Translations under genes and position numbers: made by a program
Source of the DNA: Gammaproteobacteria bacterium
GTDB taxonomy: Bacteria > Pseudomonadota > Gammaproteobacteria > JAURND01
Length of the DNA stretch: 64,000 nt
NCBI GenBank assembly: GCA_035546635.1
Contig: DASZWJ010000044.1
Location: 47,401 to 111,400 of the forward strand
Reading direction: 5' to 3'
Shown: piece by piece, positions 55,654 to 64,000 of the stretch
How positions within the stretch are numbered: the first letter of the stretch is position 1
Layout: each line of letters starts with the position of its first letter
The notes under the pieces: model-generated
What the model saw: the letters and a program-made list of their open reading frames with translations, nothing else
What the model was told of the DNA's origin: nothing
Databases searched by the model: none

Positions 55654-58600
55654 TCACATAATCAAGCACCTTGAATCCTCATCGGCAGTAGTAATCTTAT
55701 ACTCTTTGAGTTTTTCTTTAATCTGAACCTTAGATGATTTACCAGCATAAGTTTCTATTATCGAATCAATTAATAATGCGCTCTGTGAATTTTGTTTGAT
55801 TAATACGGCATTATTTTTAGAGGGATAAATCGCTAACTGATAATAACTATCGCGCAAAGCTTGCAAAATTTCCAAATTAATAATTTTATTGTCTAATAAA
55901 AGTTTTTTTGCCAAATCAAGATGTGCAGTAGCAGACTCCAAATTCTGTTCATGCATTAATAGTTTAGCAGCAGTCTCAAGACAGAATTGACATTCAGTAT
56001 ATACTCTAGTCAAATCTGTTTGATATTTGAAGCTGATGTTTTTATTAGGAGCAGTGAGTTTTTTATCTGCAGGAAATTTTTCACACCATATTGAAATAAT
56101 ATCAAGCATATTATTATAAACATTTAGTTGTTGTGACTCATTCGCATAAAGATAAAAGGTGCGAATGATATTTTCATATAATTGATCGACTTGTATTTCG
56201 GTTGAAGTTTTCTCAAACCATTTTTGCGCCTGTAACCCGTTACATAATTGGATCAGGTCAGCTGGATTGCGAAGCTTTATATTACCCACAGTCTGACTCT
56301 GCTCAAGCAGCATCGTAAAACTAGCAATAATCAAATCGCTCAAAGCGGGATTCTGTGTATAATTTTGCAGAATTTTTTTCCAATCAGCTACATAACATTC
56401 GTTTAGCGTAATGACTTGCAAGCGATTCTTGATAGCGATCGATAAAGGTTTGTTGTCTTTGTGTAGGAAGATCATAAAAAATTCGGCAGGGAATGTCTCT
56501 AGAGGTTGTTCCACATCCATGCCCTCGAGCAGTGAGTTAAGCCACTTTTCCAATGTCCCGGTGATTAAATGTGGATTTTCTAGGATAATAATACAGTGGG
56601 TGTCTAAAGCTTTTCTTATGCTATCTTTAAAGTTGGTCTCATCCAGAGGATTAACTGATAAAAAAACGTACGGCAATTTTTTATGTTCCAGCATTGTACG
56701 CACACTGAGATGCATTTGTTCTGTATCAAAACCTTGGAACAACATGCCATAGCCGCTGGGTTCTAATTTATTCTGAATAGTCAGCTCACGTATTTGTAAT
56801 GTTGTTACTAAAGAGCCCATGAGTTCTTGTAATGGTGAAGTGTCAAGACTAGGGTATTGATTGAGTGTTTCTTGAGACAATGTAACAGTAGGTAATTTTA
56901 CCTGAGTCGTTAATCCTAAGGCGGTTAATAGTTCACTCTGTAATTTAGTTTTGGATCCATCTGCTGGCAATAGCGAGTTAAACTCCAGATAACAACCTTC
57001 TTTCATCCATTGTTGTAAAGATTCAGCAGTGGGGGCAAGATTTTTATCTAAGTGAGGCGCGGCTTTGGCATAAACATACATCAAAATACGATTTAAATTA
57101 CGTGGCGAAACAACGGCATGGCAGGGCTCATTGCGCAGAAATTCGTAGCCTTTTAAATAAGTATCCGCTAAATCCTGTTGCGTAACAGAATCGACAATAT
57201 GCAATACTTTAGTTAAAAACGGTAGAATTTGTTGATCGCGGATATCTTCATGTGTAAATGGCTGAAACCAAAGTGTCGGCATGTCCTCAGGTACTGGAAA
57301 ACGATTTAAATAAGCTAAACGCGGATTGGCAGTGCCAATCAGCCAGTGTGGGGCTTTATGCGCATAAACTTCACCCTGCCAATGTTTGGAACCTGGCCAT
57401 AACAAAGGTTGTAATAAACTAGATGGCAGGGCATTGATCTCATCCAATAATAAAATATGAATAAATTTAGGGTCATCGGATTTTAGCCAGGGTTGTATGC
57501 TGGCATCACCTATATATAAACGATAAGGCTTTTTAACCCTCTGCAATGCTTGTGGTACCAATACGCGGGCAGTAAAGGTTTTACCTGTGCCGGCGCTGCC
57601 TAACAATGCCAATGAATCATGGTTTTCCAGCAGCATCAACGCTTGCTTCACCTTGCTGTCGACACTTTGCTTTTTATCATCACTGCTTGGCTCTGTTTCA
57701 CACGATAACAAAGGTGAAGAATCTGGAAGCAAAGGTGGAGTCAGTTTAAATTCTTCTGGTTCTTTAGTAGAGCTTTTTTTAATTTCGGATGTTGAGCAGA
57801 AAAGCGTTATCCATAAATCACGATACTGCTGGTAGATGGCACTTTGTGGGTTGTAATCTTCTAATAGTTTCGTTTGAAATGGACTGAGTTCAAACTGCTC
57901 TGCGCGTTTTTCAGGCGGATATTTCTGTAAAAATTCGCTAATTTCCTGCAATCGTGGCCAACTCCAACGTAAAATACCTTTAGTTTGCTGATAGATTTGT
58001 TGCAGATGCCTTTTATCTCTTTCTTCTAATTTCATGAAAGTATCTTGCTCCAGCCATTGCAAGTAATCCACTGTCAGCGTTTCGGTATCAAAAAAGGTTT
58101 CCAGATGCTGCGCTAACTGCGGATTAGGGGGGGAAAGTAAAAATAAGGGCGCGCTAAACATTTGGCGTTGCGCATTACTCCATAGATAATCACTGATGAG
58201 TAGAGATTCTAATTGTGAATAAAGTTCTCTTGATATTTCGCCTACCAGCAAGACCGGTTCGGATTTTTCTAATCGCGTCATCACCTGACCTTTTTGATAC
58301 TTAATCGTAAAAGAGCAGTCCTCGCTACTTTCAGTCACACGTGTCTGTATGGATTCTAATAATTCTTCAAGCGTGCTTTCACTATTGATAGGGACACAGT
58401 GAATATCTGCCGGCAGCAGTTTAAGTATTTTAAGTTGCTGTAATGCACCTAATAAATCGGCATTTGGTGCGAAAAATACTTTGGGTGTATTTACTTGGCT
58501 AGATTTTTCTTTGGGGATATCCTTTAGTCTTTTTTCTTCTGGTGGTAATGCTGGTAAGCCAGGCGCATTTCGATAGCGGGGATGAAACCAGATTTCCAAG

Positions 58601-61600
58601 GTGATATGTTCAGGTACTTCGGCGATATGTTGATAAAGCGTAATCCAGTCTGCCTCAGAGAAAGAATCAGTTACTTGAATCAAAGCTTTGGCTGTTTTGC
58701 AATCATGCAGTAAGCCAGGTAATTCTGTAGATAATAGCGAGCCTTTTTTTACATCAGCTTGCCAATTAGCGATAAAGCTAGGGTAGCTATGCTGGGTTAA
58801 GATATAAGATGTCACAGTTTGGTCAGTGCGCCTCGTTGCCCACTGTGTGTCATCAATTTCTGTTAAGCGAGTAGGAAAGAAGGTAGGATGTCGGACAATG
58901 GAGATCGCAGGATCGATAGGTAATGGACTATATTGCCCATCTTCTAAGGCGTGTTGCTCTATTGATATTTGACACAAGGCCAAGTGACAAAATTTTTCCC
59001 AATTGCTCTCAGTGAAACAATGTGCGAGCGTAACGGGTTTATGTGCCTTGAGTGCGGAGACAATCGAATTTTCCTGCAGGGTGATTTGTCCTTTGCGGAC
59101 GAGTAATTTTTCTGATAAAAAATTTTCTGGCTCGGATTTTTTTAAATCGCAGATTACGCTATCGGTAGTTGGGGATTTAGATGTGGTTTTTTCAGTAGAT
59201 AGTGAGGTATTTGCATCCAGTTGTTGTGCTAAAGGTAATTGCTGACGAATTTTTAAAAATTCGCTTTCCAATGTAGAAGGCCAGTCGATGAATTGCAATC
59301 CAGAGTTCTGCAACTCCTTGGGCAAGTGGCTACCTAAATAAATTATCCGACAAGTGGTCGGTAACATTAGTAGTTGGGAGTTGACGCTTAAGCAGGGTGG
59401 GTACTTAAATAATTTTGATTGTATTTCTAGCTGCGAGACTAATTTATCAATATTTATAATTAATAAAGTTGGTACTTTATTCTGCAATGGCGTCGCTTTC
59501 ATTGCTTTGGGAGGTATGCTTGGCATCTCCCACAGTGTCGTTAAATCATCGGGATGTTCGACAATTTTAATCCAGCAAGTACGTTTTTCTTCCTCCTGTA
59601 AAAATGCTATCCTGCGTCGGTTGTTTAAAGGTTGCATGATTCCTGAGTAACTACTACGGATATCATGAGTGGATCTGGTGGCATGCTGTTCCCGATAATG
59701 GTCGCATAACAGCGCTAAAAAACCTTCTAAGGCTTTTAGATTATTCGCGGGATAAAAAATAAGTGAGGGTGTATCCGTCGAGAAAACTTGGTTGATAAAG
59801 TCAAAAATAGTGCCTTGATATTTGAATGACCAGTGATGTATGGGGGCAAATTCTTTTAATATCCGCGGTTTTTTGGCAAAAGATTTTAATTCTTTTGCAT
59901 CATTAAGTCGCAGGGATAGAGACTCAGAAAAAAAAGGTATCTCTTTCACTGTTACTGCTGCACCACCTAAATCTTTTGGCTGCCAGCTCAGTGTGGGAGA
60001 TTTTGCATCTTGAGCCGATAAAATTTTGAGATAAGCGTGTTCTTGGCTGTTGACCACCCAATTTGGCAGATGGTAGCCAGTTGCCAAAAAGGCAGCAGAT
60101 TGAGCGGCTCTTTCACAAATAACGGGAGGTAAAAGCAGATTAATTATAAATTCCTTCATTCCTTGGAATTTTTCCATCGATTGTAACTCTTCAATTGTAA
60201 AGGTAATAGTTTTATTATCGGCTTTAACCCCAGATTTTATACGGCAGTAAGATACTATTAAGTCAATTTGTTCTTGTGAATATTGCCAAAAAATTTGGGC
60301 AGCCATTGGATTGGATTTTGCTTGCTTTAAGGCAATTTTATTTTTTTCTATAGCCTCCAGCTGAGCTATTAGCTGAACAAAATTAGGAAAATCTTTTTTT
60401 ATTTGTATGTTACTTGCCAATCTAAGTAACATGCGTTTAATAATAAAACCAAAAGAAGAGACTTCCGGGATCTTTAGAGGTAAAGGACTGGGTATGGCAG
60501 GATACAAAATCATATAAGCTTTAATGATTTGAGATGTGGTGGTGGTATCTTTTAAACGCAAGGCATAGGCATTTTGTAATGATGGGCAATGACCGATTTC
60601 CAGCATATCAGCCAATTTCGGCAGTTCAAAGGCGATAGTTGCTAATGCCCAGGATTGTTGTGGTGTTGACAGTGGTGTAGGTAATACGTAGACACTTTTA
60701 GAATCTAATTGGACAGAATCGATTCTTCCGCAAACGGCTTTAGGTAATTTTAAGTCCTTTTCCAGAGCTTGATATTTTTCTAAAGAAGTATATTGATTAT
60801 AAGTATAACGATGAAATTTCTTCTGTTCAGGTTCTGCTATAAATTCAATTGCTGAAGTCATGAAACCGATAAAAGATTTATTTCCTCCCGGTTGAATAGT
60901 AAGTTGCATCATTTCATCTTGATCCATGCGTGCAGGAGGTAAGGTTAGAGAGGGATCATTCGTATAAAAACGACATTTTCGTTCTATAGAATTGGTATTG
61001 ATCTCAGTTGTTTTGGGTAGATATAAACTTGATGGGTTATAAGGTGGAGTTTCATCAGTTGTCTCTGAAGGGATAAAATCAGGAAGATAATTGTTCCTAA
61101 AATCACTTGTAGATAATTGCGAAGCTGTTTGGGTTAGTTTGTCTGTAAAATTTGTGATTGTTATAAGTAATTTTGGATGAAGTTTTTCCATGATTTTCTT
61201 AAAAGCTTCAAATCCGCTGTCGAAAGTTTCGGAATAAAAACTACAGTTAATAAAATTCAAATTCAATAGATTGGGTAAAAATGGAAATTCTTCAAAAGGA
61301 AGAGTGCATCTTTCTAAAGTTAATTCACGTAAATTCTTAAAACGATTAAATAGCGATAGGTTGGGTCTGAGATTAAGGGTATAACTACCTGTATAGCCAT
61401 TAAACAAAATTTCAGTTACTTTTGCTGCGACCTCATCCGATAATTGACCCATATATATTTGGTTTTCTGCCTGGTCTAGCCGCAGCATCTGCAATGATAA
61501 ACAATTTTTCAATATGATATTGAAAAATTCAAAATCCAGTGGCTTATTTTTAAAATGCACACGATTTATCAGGTTATTCTTGCCGATAGCTTTAAATAAG

Positions 61601-62763
61601 CATTCCATTCTTGCAACACTCGCTGGGAAATCAATTTCTAATGTGGTAAAGCTGGTATCTTTAAGATTATTTTCGTAAATATATTGATTTCCACGCCAAG
61701 CGTTTTCGCTAATGGTTAAAATAGCCTGTGGACGTTCATAATACGCTAAGCGTTCTTTGTGAGTAGCAGGTGTTTGGGGATGGTCAGCTTTTTTGTGGAT
61801 GGCATCCAATATAGAGTTTATTGCAGCGATACGTTTTTCTGCGGTCATGACCACTATTTTTTTATCATGCATAGGCATGAGATGGCTGAGACTGGTTCTG
61901 ATGGCTTCTATATTTATACTATTCTCAGGTTGTGCAACCAACTCCAGTCGCCTGAAAACCTCTTCTTGTTTCTTAATGTGCACGAGTTTTCGAGGATCGC
62001 CAGTCCACAAGAAAACACGATGGCTCGCTAGAAATAGGTTCTGATAAAAAACGTAATTTGATAAGTAATCAGAGCTAGTAAAAAACAAATAATCAGCTAA
62101 TATAAATATGAGTTTTGCAGCTGCTGCTGTGGTAATTGATTTTTTATGCTTATAACAAGGTTTTTGTGCTATTGCTCTTAACAACTCGAGTTGAGTGCTA
62201 GGTGTATTAGTGTAAATCGAATAACTATCCCGCAGATTAAGGCCGCCGCTAAAGAGGTTTCTGATAAAGTGAGGCGCAACAATCGAATTAATTTCAGTGA
62301 ATGAGGAACTTTGGGGAAACATGTTCTTTGAGACAAGATATTTTGGACTGCAAAAATCTAAAGTGTAATTAATTCTTAAACGCTGACTCAGTTCTAAATT
62401 CCAAATATGTTTCAATGTGATAACAGCATCATATACATCAGCTATATCTAAAGATAGATGTACATGATTAACTTCAGGATGAGAAAGTGCTTTACGTAAA
62501 AAACTTTTAAAAAGTTGTTTTCTGAGAAAATATCCATCTTCTTGTGACGAAAAACCATACCAATTCCCTGTCCATATCTGCAGCGCGCCACGTTTACTAC
62601 GAGGACTGATTTCTATTTCAAAAATGATATGTAACTGCATTCTTCCTGAATCAAATGAAAAATTGCGAAGTGTATCCTGTTCAAATAGCGCAATTAATTC
62701 TTCGGGGGAATTAATTTCTTGTTTAATGGATGCTAATTTACTTTCACTCACTACATCACTCAT
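55654..62763 (-). CDS. Giant 2369-aa AAA+ protein ending in a CaaX box
   Basis: I do not recognise a named family. Residues 1-350 are a soluble unknown part; 395-510 look like leucine-rich repeats (FKNLRELTLERCTLPFEEFP, LPNLLNLNFINCSF). A long helical region follows. An AAA+ module lies at about 1700-1930: Walker A GSAGTGKT at 1722-1729, Walker B HILLLDEINALP near 1768, and GTANPR near 1809, as in MoxR, midasin and dynein-like ATPases. A second degenerate module (CIIILENPHLI near 2056, then IAIKNRLQVI) lacks a Walker A. The last four residues are CLIM, a fit to the eukaryotic prenylation box. No signal peptide. AT-rich; a single gene next to tRNA-Pro. Confidence 0.85.
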   Translation of the reverse strand: MSDVVSESKLASIKQEINSPEELIALFEQDTLRNFSFDSGRMQLHIIFEIEISPRSKRGALQIWTGNWYGFSSQEDGYFLRKQLFKSFLRKALSHPEVNHVHLSLDIADVYDAVITLKHIWNLELSQRLRINYTLDFCSPKYLVSKNMFPQSSSFTEINSIVAPHFIRNLFSGGLNLRDSYSIYTNTPSTQLELLRAIAQKPCYKHKKSITTAAAAKLIFILADYLFFTSSDYLSNYVFYQNLFLASHRVFLWTGDPRKLVHIKKQEEVFRRLELVAQPENSINIEAIRTSLSHLMPMHDKKIVVMTAEKRIAAINSILDAIHKKADHPQTPATHKERLAYYERPQAILTISENAWRGNQYIYENNLKDTSFTTLEIDFPASVARMECLFKAIGKNNLINRVHFKNKPLDFEFFNIILKNCLSLQMLRLDQAENQIYMGQLSDEVAAKVTEILFNGYTGSYTLNLRPNLSLFNRFKNLRELTLERCTLPFEEFPFLPNLLNLNFINCSFYSETFDSGFEAFKKIMEKLHPKLLITITNFTDKLTQTASQLSTSDFRNNYLPDFIPSETTDETPPYNPSSLYLPKTTEINTNSIERKCRFYTNDPSLTLPPARMDQDEMMQLTIQPGGNKSFIGFMTSAIEFIAEPEQKKFHRYTYNQYTSLEKYQALEKDLKLPKAVCGRIDSVQLDSKSVYVLPTPLSTPQQSWALATIAFELPKLADMLEIGHCPSLQNAYALRLKDTTTTSQIIKAYMILYPAIPSPLPLKIPEVSSFGFIIKRMLLRLASNIQIKKDFPNFVQLIAQLEAIEKNKIALKQAKSNPMAAQIFWQYSQEQIDLIVSYCRIKSGVKADNKTITFTIEELQSMEKFQGMKEFIINLLLPPVICERAAQSAAFLATGYHLPNWVVNSQEHAYLKILSAQDAKSPTLSWQPKDLGGAAVTVKEIPFFSESLSLRLNDAKELKSFAKKPRILKEFAPIHHWSFKYQGTIFDFINQVFSTDTPSLIFYPANNLKALEGFLALLCDHYREQHATRSTHDIRSSYSGIMQPLNNRRRIAFLQEEEKRTCWIKIVEHPDDLTTLWEMPSIPPKAMKATPLQNKVPTLLIINIDKLVSQLEIQSKLFKYPPCLSVNSQLLMLPTTCRIIYLGSHLPKELQNSGLQFIDWPSTLESEFLKIRQQLPLAQQLDANTSLSTEKTTSKSPTTDSVICDLKKSEPENFLSEKLLVRKGQITLQENSIVSALKAHKPVTLAHCFTESNWEKFCHLALCQISIEQHALEDGQYSPLPIDPAISIVRHPTFFPTRLTEIDDTQWATRRTDQTVTSYILTQHSYPSFIANWQADVKKGSLLSTELPGLLHDCKTAKALIQVTDSFSEADWITLYQHIAEVPEHITLEIWFHPRYRNAPGLPALPPEEKRLKDIPKEKSSQVNTPKVFFAPNADLLGALQQLKILKLLPADIHCVPINSESTLEELLESIQTRVTESSEDCSFTIKYQKGQVMTRLEKSEPVLLVGEISRELYSQLESLLISDYLWSNAQRQMFSAPLFLLSPPNPQLAQHLETFFDTETLTVDYLQWLEQDTFMKLEERDKRHLQQIYQQTKGILRWSWPRLQEISEFLQKYPPEKRAEQFELSPFQTKLLEDYNPQSAIYQQYRDLWITLFCSTSEIKKSSTKEPEEFKLTPPLLPDSSPLLSCETEPSSDDKKQSVDSKVKQALMLLENHDSLALLGSAGTGKTFTARVLVPQALQRVKKPYRLYIGDASIQPWLKSDDPKFIHILLLDEINALPSSLLQPLLWPGSKHWQGEVYAHKAPHWLIGTANPRLAYLNRFPVPEDMPTLWFQPFTHEDIRDQQILPFLTKVLHIVDSVTQQDLADTYLKGYEFLRNEPCHAVVSPRNLNRILMYVYAKAAPHLDKNLAPTAESLQQWMKEGCYLEFNSLLPADGSKTKLQSELLTALGLTTQVKLPTVTLSQETLNQYPSLDTSPLQELMGSLVTTLQIRELTIQNKLEPSGYGMLFQGFDTEQMHLSVRTMLEHKKLPYVFLSVNPLDETNFKDSIRKALDTHCIIILENPHLITGTLEKWLNSLLEGMDVEQPLETFPAEFFMIFLHKDNKPLSIAIKNRLQVITLNECYVADWKKILQNYTQNPALSDLIIASFTMLLEQSQTVGNIKLRNPADLIQLCNGLQAQKWFEKTSTEIQVDQLYENIIRTFYLYANESQQLNVYNNMLDIISIWCEKFPADKKLTAPNKNISFKYQTDLTRVYTECQFCLETAAKLLMHEQNLESATAHLDLAKKLLLDNKIINLEILQALRDSYYQLAIYPSKNNAVLIKQNSQSALLIDSIIETYAGKSSKVQIKEKLKEYKITTADEDSRCLIM

Positions 62764-62883
62764 ATTTCATTTAAGCTTATTTTAGTGCTATATTAGAATT
62801 TTTGGTAAAAATGAGTAAAATATAAACTGTTTTGGGTTTTATATCAAGAAATTGTAGCCCGCCGAGATGATGTGGGATTTTTT

Positions 62884-62906
62884 AATTTCACGCCAACGAC
62901 TAGTTA
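62884..62906. repeat. Fragment of the MITE terminal repeat
   Basis: aatttcacgccaacgactag resembles the right end tgagtttcgcgtcagcgacta of the element at 11146-11375 with a few changes. It lies in the gap between the giant gene and the DUF1772 gene. A left end is not visible. Confidence 0.35.
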
Positions 62907-62995
62907 CATTGCGACTATTTACAATTTAAAATACACTTTAACTGTGGAGCCAGCCTCTGTGCTGGAACGATGATCTTCCAAAAAAGGACCTAAAT

Positions 62996-63436
62996 ATGCT
63001 ATATGGTTTACTAGCAACTGCTGTAGCCGCTATTTTTACTGGCGCAGCTATCTATATTAATCTAGTTGAGCAGCCTGCTCGTTTCAAATTATCTGATGCT
63101 GCCTTACTGACGCAATGGAAAGCCAGCTACAAACGCGGATTATTTATGCAAGCCACTTTAGCGCTGGTATCCGGTGTGTTGGGCGTAGTGGCTTTAGTCC
63201 TGACTTGGAATTGGTGGTATTTATTAGGTGCCGCGCTGATTTTTCTGAATTGGCCTTTTACTTTTTTTGCCATCATGCCAACCAACAAGCAATTAATGCA
63301 GATACCGCTCGATGCCACTACTCCCGACACTAGGAAACTCATAAGAAGCTGGGGATGGCTCCATGCGGTGCGCAGCTTATTGGGATTGTTGGCTACTTTG
63401 GTATTTTTATTGGCGGTAAGCAGGCAGTTGATTTAG
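62996..63436 (+). CDS. DUF1772 membrane protein
   Basis: 146 aa with four membrane segments (about 2-22, 52-72, 75-95, 120-143). The blocks AIYINLVEQPAR, WKASYKRGLFMQA, NWPFTFFAIMPTN and IRSWGWLHAVRSLLG are those of DUF1772, related to anthrone oxygenases. Its function in bacteria is unknown. AAGGACC stands 7 bases before the ATG. It is the only gene of its transcript that can be seen. Confidence 0.85.
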   Translation: MLYGLLATAVAAIFTGAAIYINLVEQPARFKLSDAALLTQWKASYKRGLFMQATLALVSGVLGVVALVLTWNWWYLLGAALIFLNWPFTFFAIMPTNKQLMQIPLDATTPDTRKLIRSWGWLHAVRSLLGLLATLVFLLAVSRQLI

Positions 63437-63894
63437 GTGTTTTCAAGTTGAGTTTAAATAAAGTACTGAGTGTCATCTGCCTGATCCCGCGATCAAGTTG
63501 CGGGATCTCAGGCGGAACGTACCCAATATTTGCTCCAAATGAACCTGATTTATAACCACGATAAATATTGGTTATCTAAAATCGAATAAAGTTCTCCGGT
63601 TAGTTTCTTCTAAATTCTAAGGCTTTATTGTAGGATGCTGAGCCGCACCAATTCCCTGCGATAGACTGTTCCCGAGAATTTGTGCGGTAGCTGTGTCGTG
63701 CATTTTTCTTTGACCTGCAATGATAGTTGACGTAAGAAAGGTTTAGTAGATGAGCTTATAAAGTCAAGACGAAATGATTTTCTGTAGTTACTTTCTTATC
63801 TATAGTCATAAATTACCGCTAAAAATATGTGTAAATTATTAATCAAAACCTTCTCTCTCAAGGCAGAAAGAAATGAATAATCTCCGCGAATTTT
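63437..63894. other. 458-bp gap before the window end
   Basis: The first 80 bases hold a dispersed palindrome. On the minus strand two overlapping open stretches of 40-57 codons (63640-63790) have no good start or ribosome site; they may be gene debris. Nothing else is supported. Confidence 0.4.
63473..63516. terminator. Palindrome after the DUF1772 gene
   Basis: tcatctgcctgatcccgcga and the inverse tcgcgggat-type arm (seen as ttgcgggatctcaggcgga) pair around atcaag. It is of the same family as 30204-30254 and lies 37 bases after the stop codon. Confidence 0.55.
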
Positions 63895-64000
63895 CTATTG
63901 CGCAATAAAAACATTGATCTGTTTAAGAATATAATCCACATAAGCTTCAGTAATAATTTTGCCTTTTTCTCGAGTTGCTAAAGTAGGATCACCCCAGGCG
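63895..64000 (-). CDS. C-terminus of a creatininase-family protein (5' end outside the window)
   Basis: The minus-strand frame is open from the window end to TAG at 63895-63897 and gives 35 residues: AWGDPTLATREKGKIITEAY followed by VDYILKQINVFIAQ. WGDPTLAT-EKG is the usual C-terminal block of creatinine amidohydrolase-like metal enzymes. The catalytic part is not in the window, so the substrate is not known. Confidence 0.6.
   Translation of the reverse strand, partial: AWGDPTLATREKGKIITEAYVDYILKQINVFIAQ

Noticed and set aside
63640..63790. Minus-strand open stretches (40-57 codons) near the window end
   Set aside because: No start codon with a ribosome site and no recognisable family; at most gene debris.

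Overview
The window looks like a chromosome segment of an AT-rich gammaproteobacterium of the Legionellales/Coxiellaceae type. The grounds are protein resemblance and content: TIGR03623-type nuclease/helicase pair, MlaA, LptD, EnvC, a Sel1-repeat protein with Ser-rich linkers, a giant AAA+ protein ending in a eukaryotic-type CaaX box, and gene spaces full of palindromic repeats. No species can be named from the sequence alone, and no Dot/Icm secretion gene lies in the window.

Layout. 1-5.3 kb: 3' end of an unknown gene, then a minus-strand block (gpmI-envC; sodC; rplY-pth). 5.5-9.99 kb: an orphan gene, gyrB and hemF. 10-13.2 kb: a decayed small gene, a phage-repressor-like regulator that lacks its protease serine, a complete 230-bp MITE, trhO and can, and a small hypothetical gene. 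13.3-16.3 kb: a 34-codon leader ORF overlapping a CPA1 antiporter, then an MFS transporter. 16.3-23 kb: an 801-aa secreted protein, a DUF3142-like lipoprotein and an LplT-PlsC-acyl-ACP synthetase fusion. 23.2-30.2 kb: a second MITE and a complete N-acetylglucosamine operon (nagA, SIS-type deaminase, EIIA-HPr-EI, EIICBB). 30.3-39.5 kb: two membrane proteins, then lptD-surA-[Sel1 gene]-rsmA on the minus strand, with the Sel1 gene where pdxA usually sits. 39.7-44.5 kb: a Pip-like hydrolase with Asp at the nucleophile, mlaA, deoC, punA, plsC and an orphan bufferin-type DUF2282 peptide. 44.5-53 kb: putP and an AddAB-like pair. 53-55.2 kb: a QseBC/PmrAB-type two-component system. 55.5-62.8 kb: tRNA-Pro(CGG) and a 2369-aa AAA+ protein. 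The end holds a DUF1772 protein and the C-terminus of a creatininase-family protein.

How the parts connect. Envelope building is well represented (LptD, SurA, MlaA, EnvC, Aas, PlsC). The nag operon carries its own complete PTS phosphorelay, so GlcNAc can be taken up and converted to fructose-6-phosphate without other PTS genes. deoC and punA form a nucleoside salvage pair. Probable host-interaction genes are the Sel1 protein and the giant CaaX protein.

At least four kinds of palindromic repeat recur between genes. Two complete copies have terminal inverted repeats flanked by TA, as expected for MITEs mobilised by an IS630/mariner-type transposase. In several places the repeats run into genes and supply the encoded N- or C-terminus (envC, rsmA plus its convergent neighbour, the AddA-like helicase, putP).
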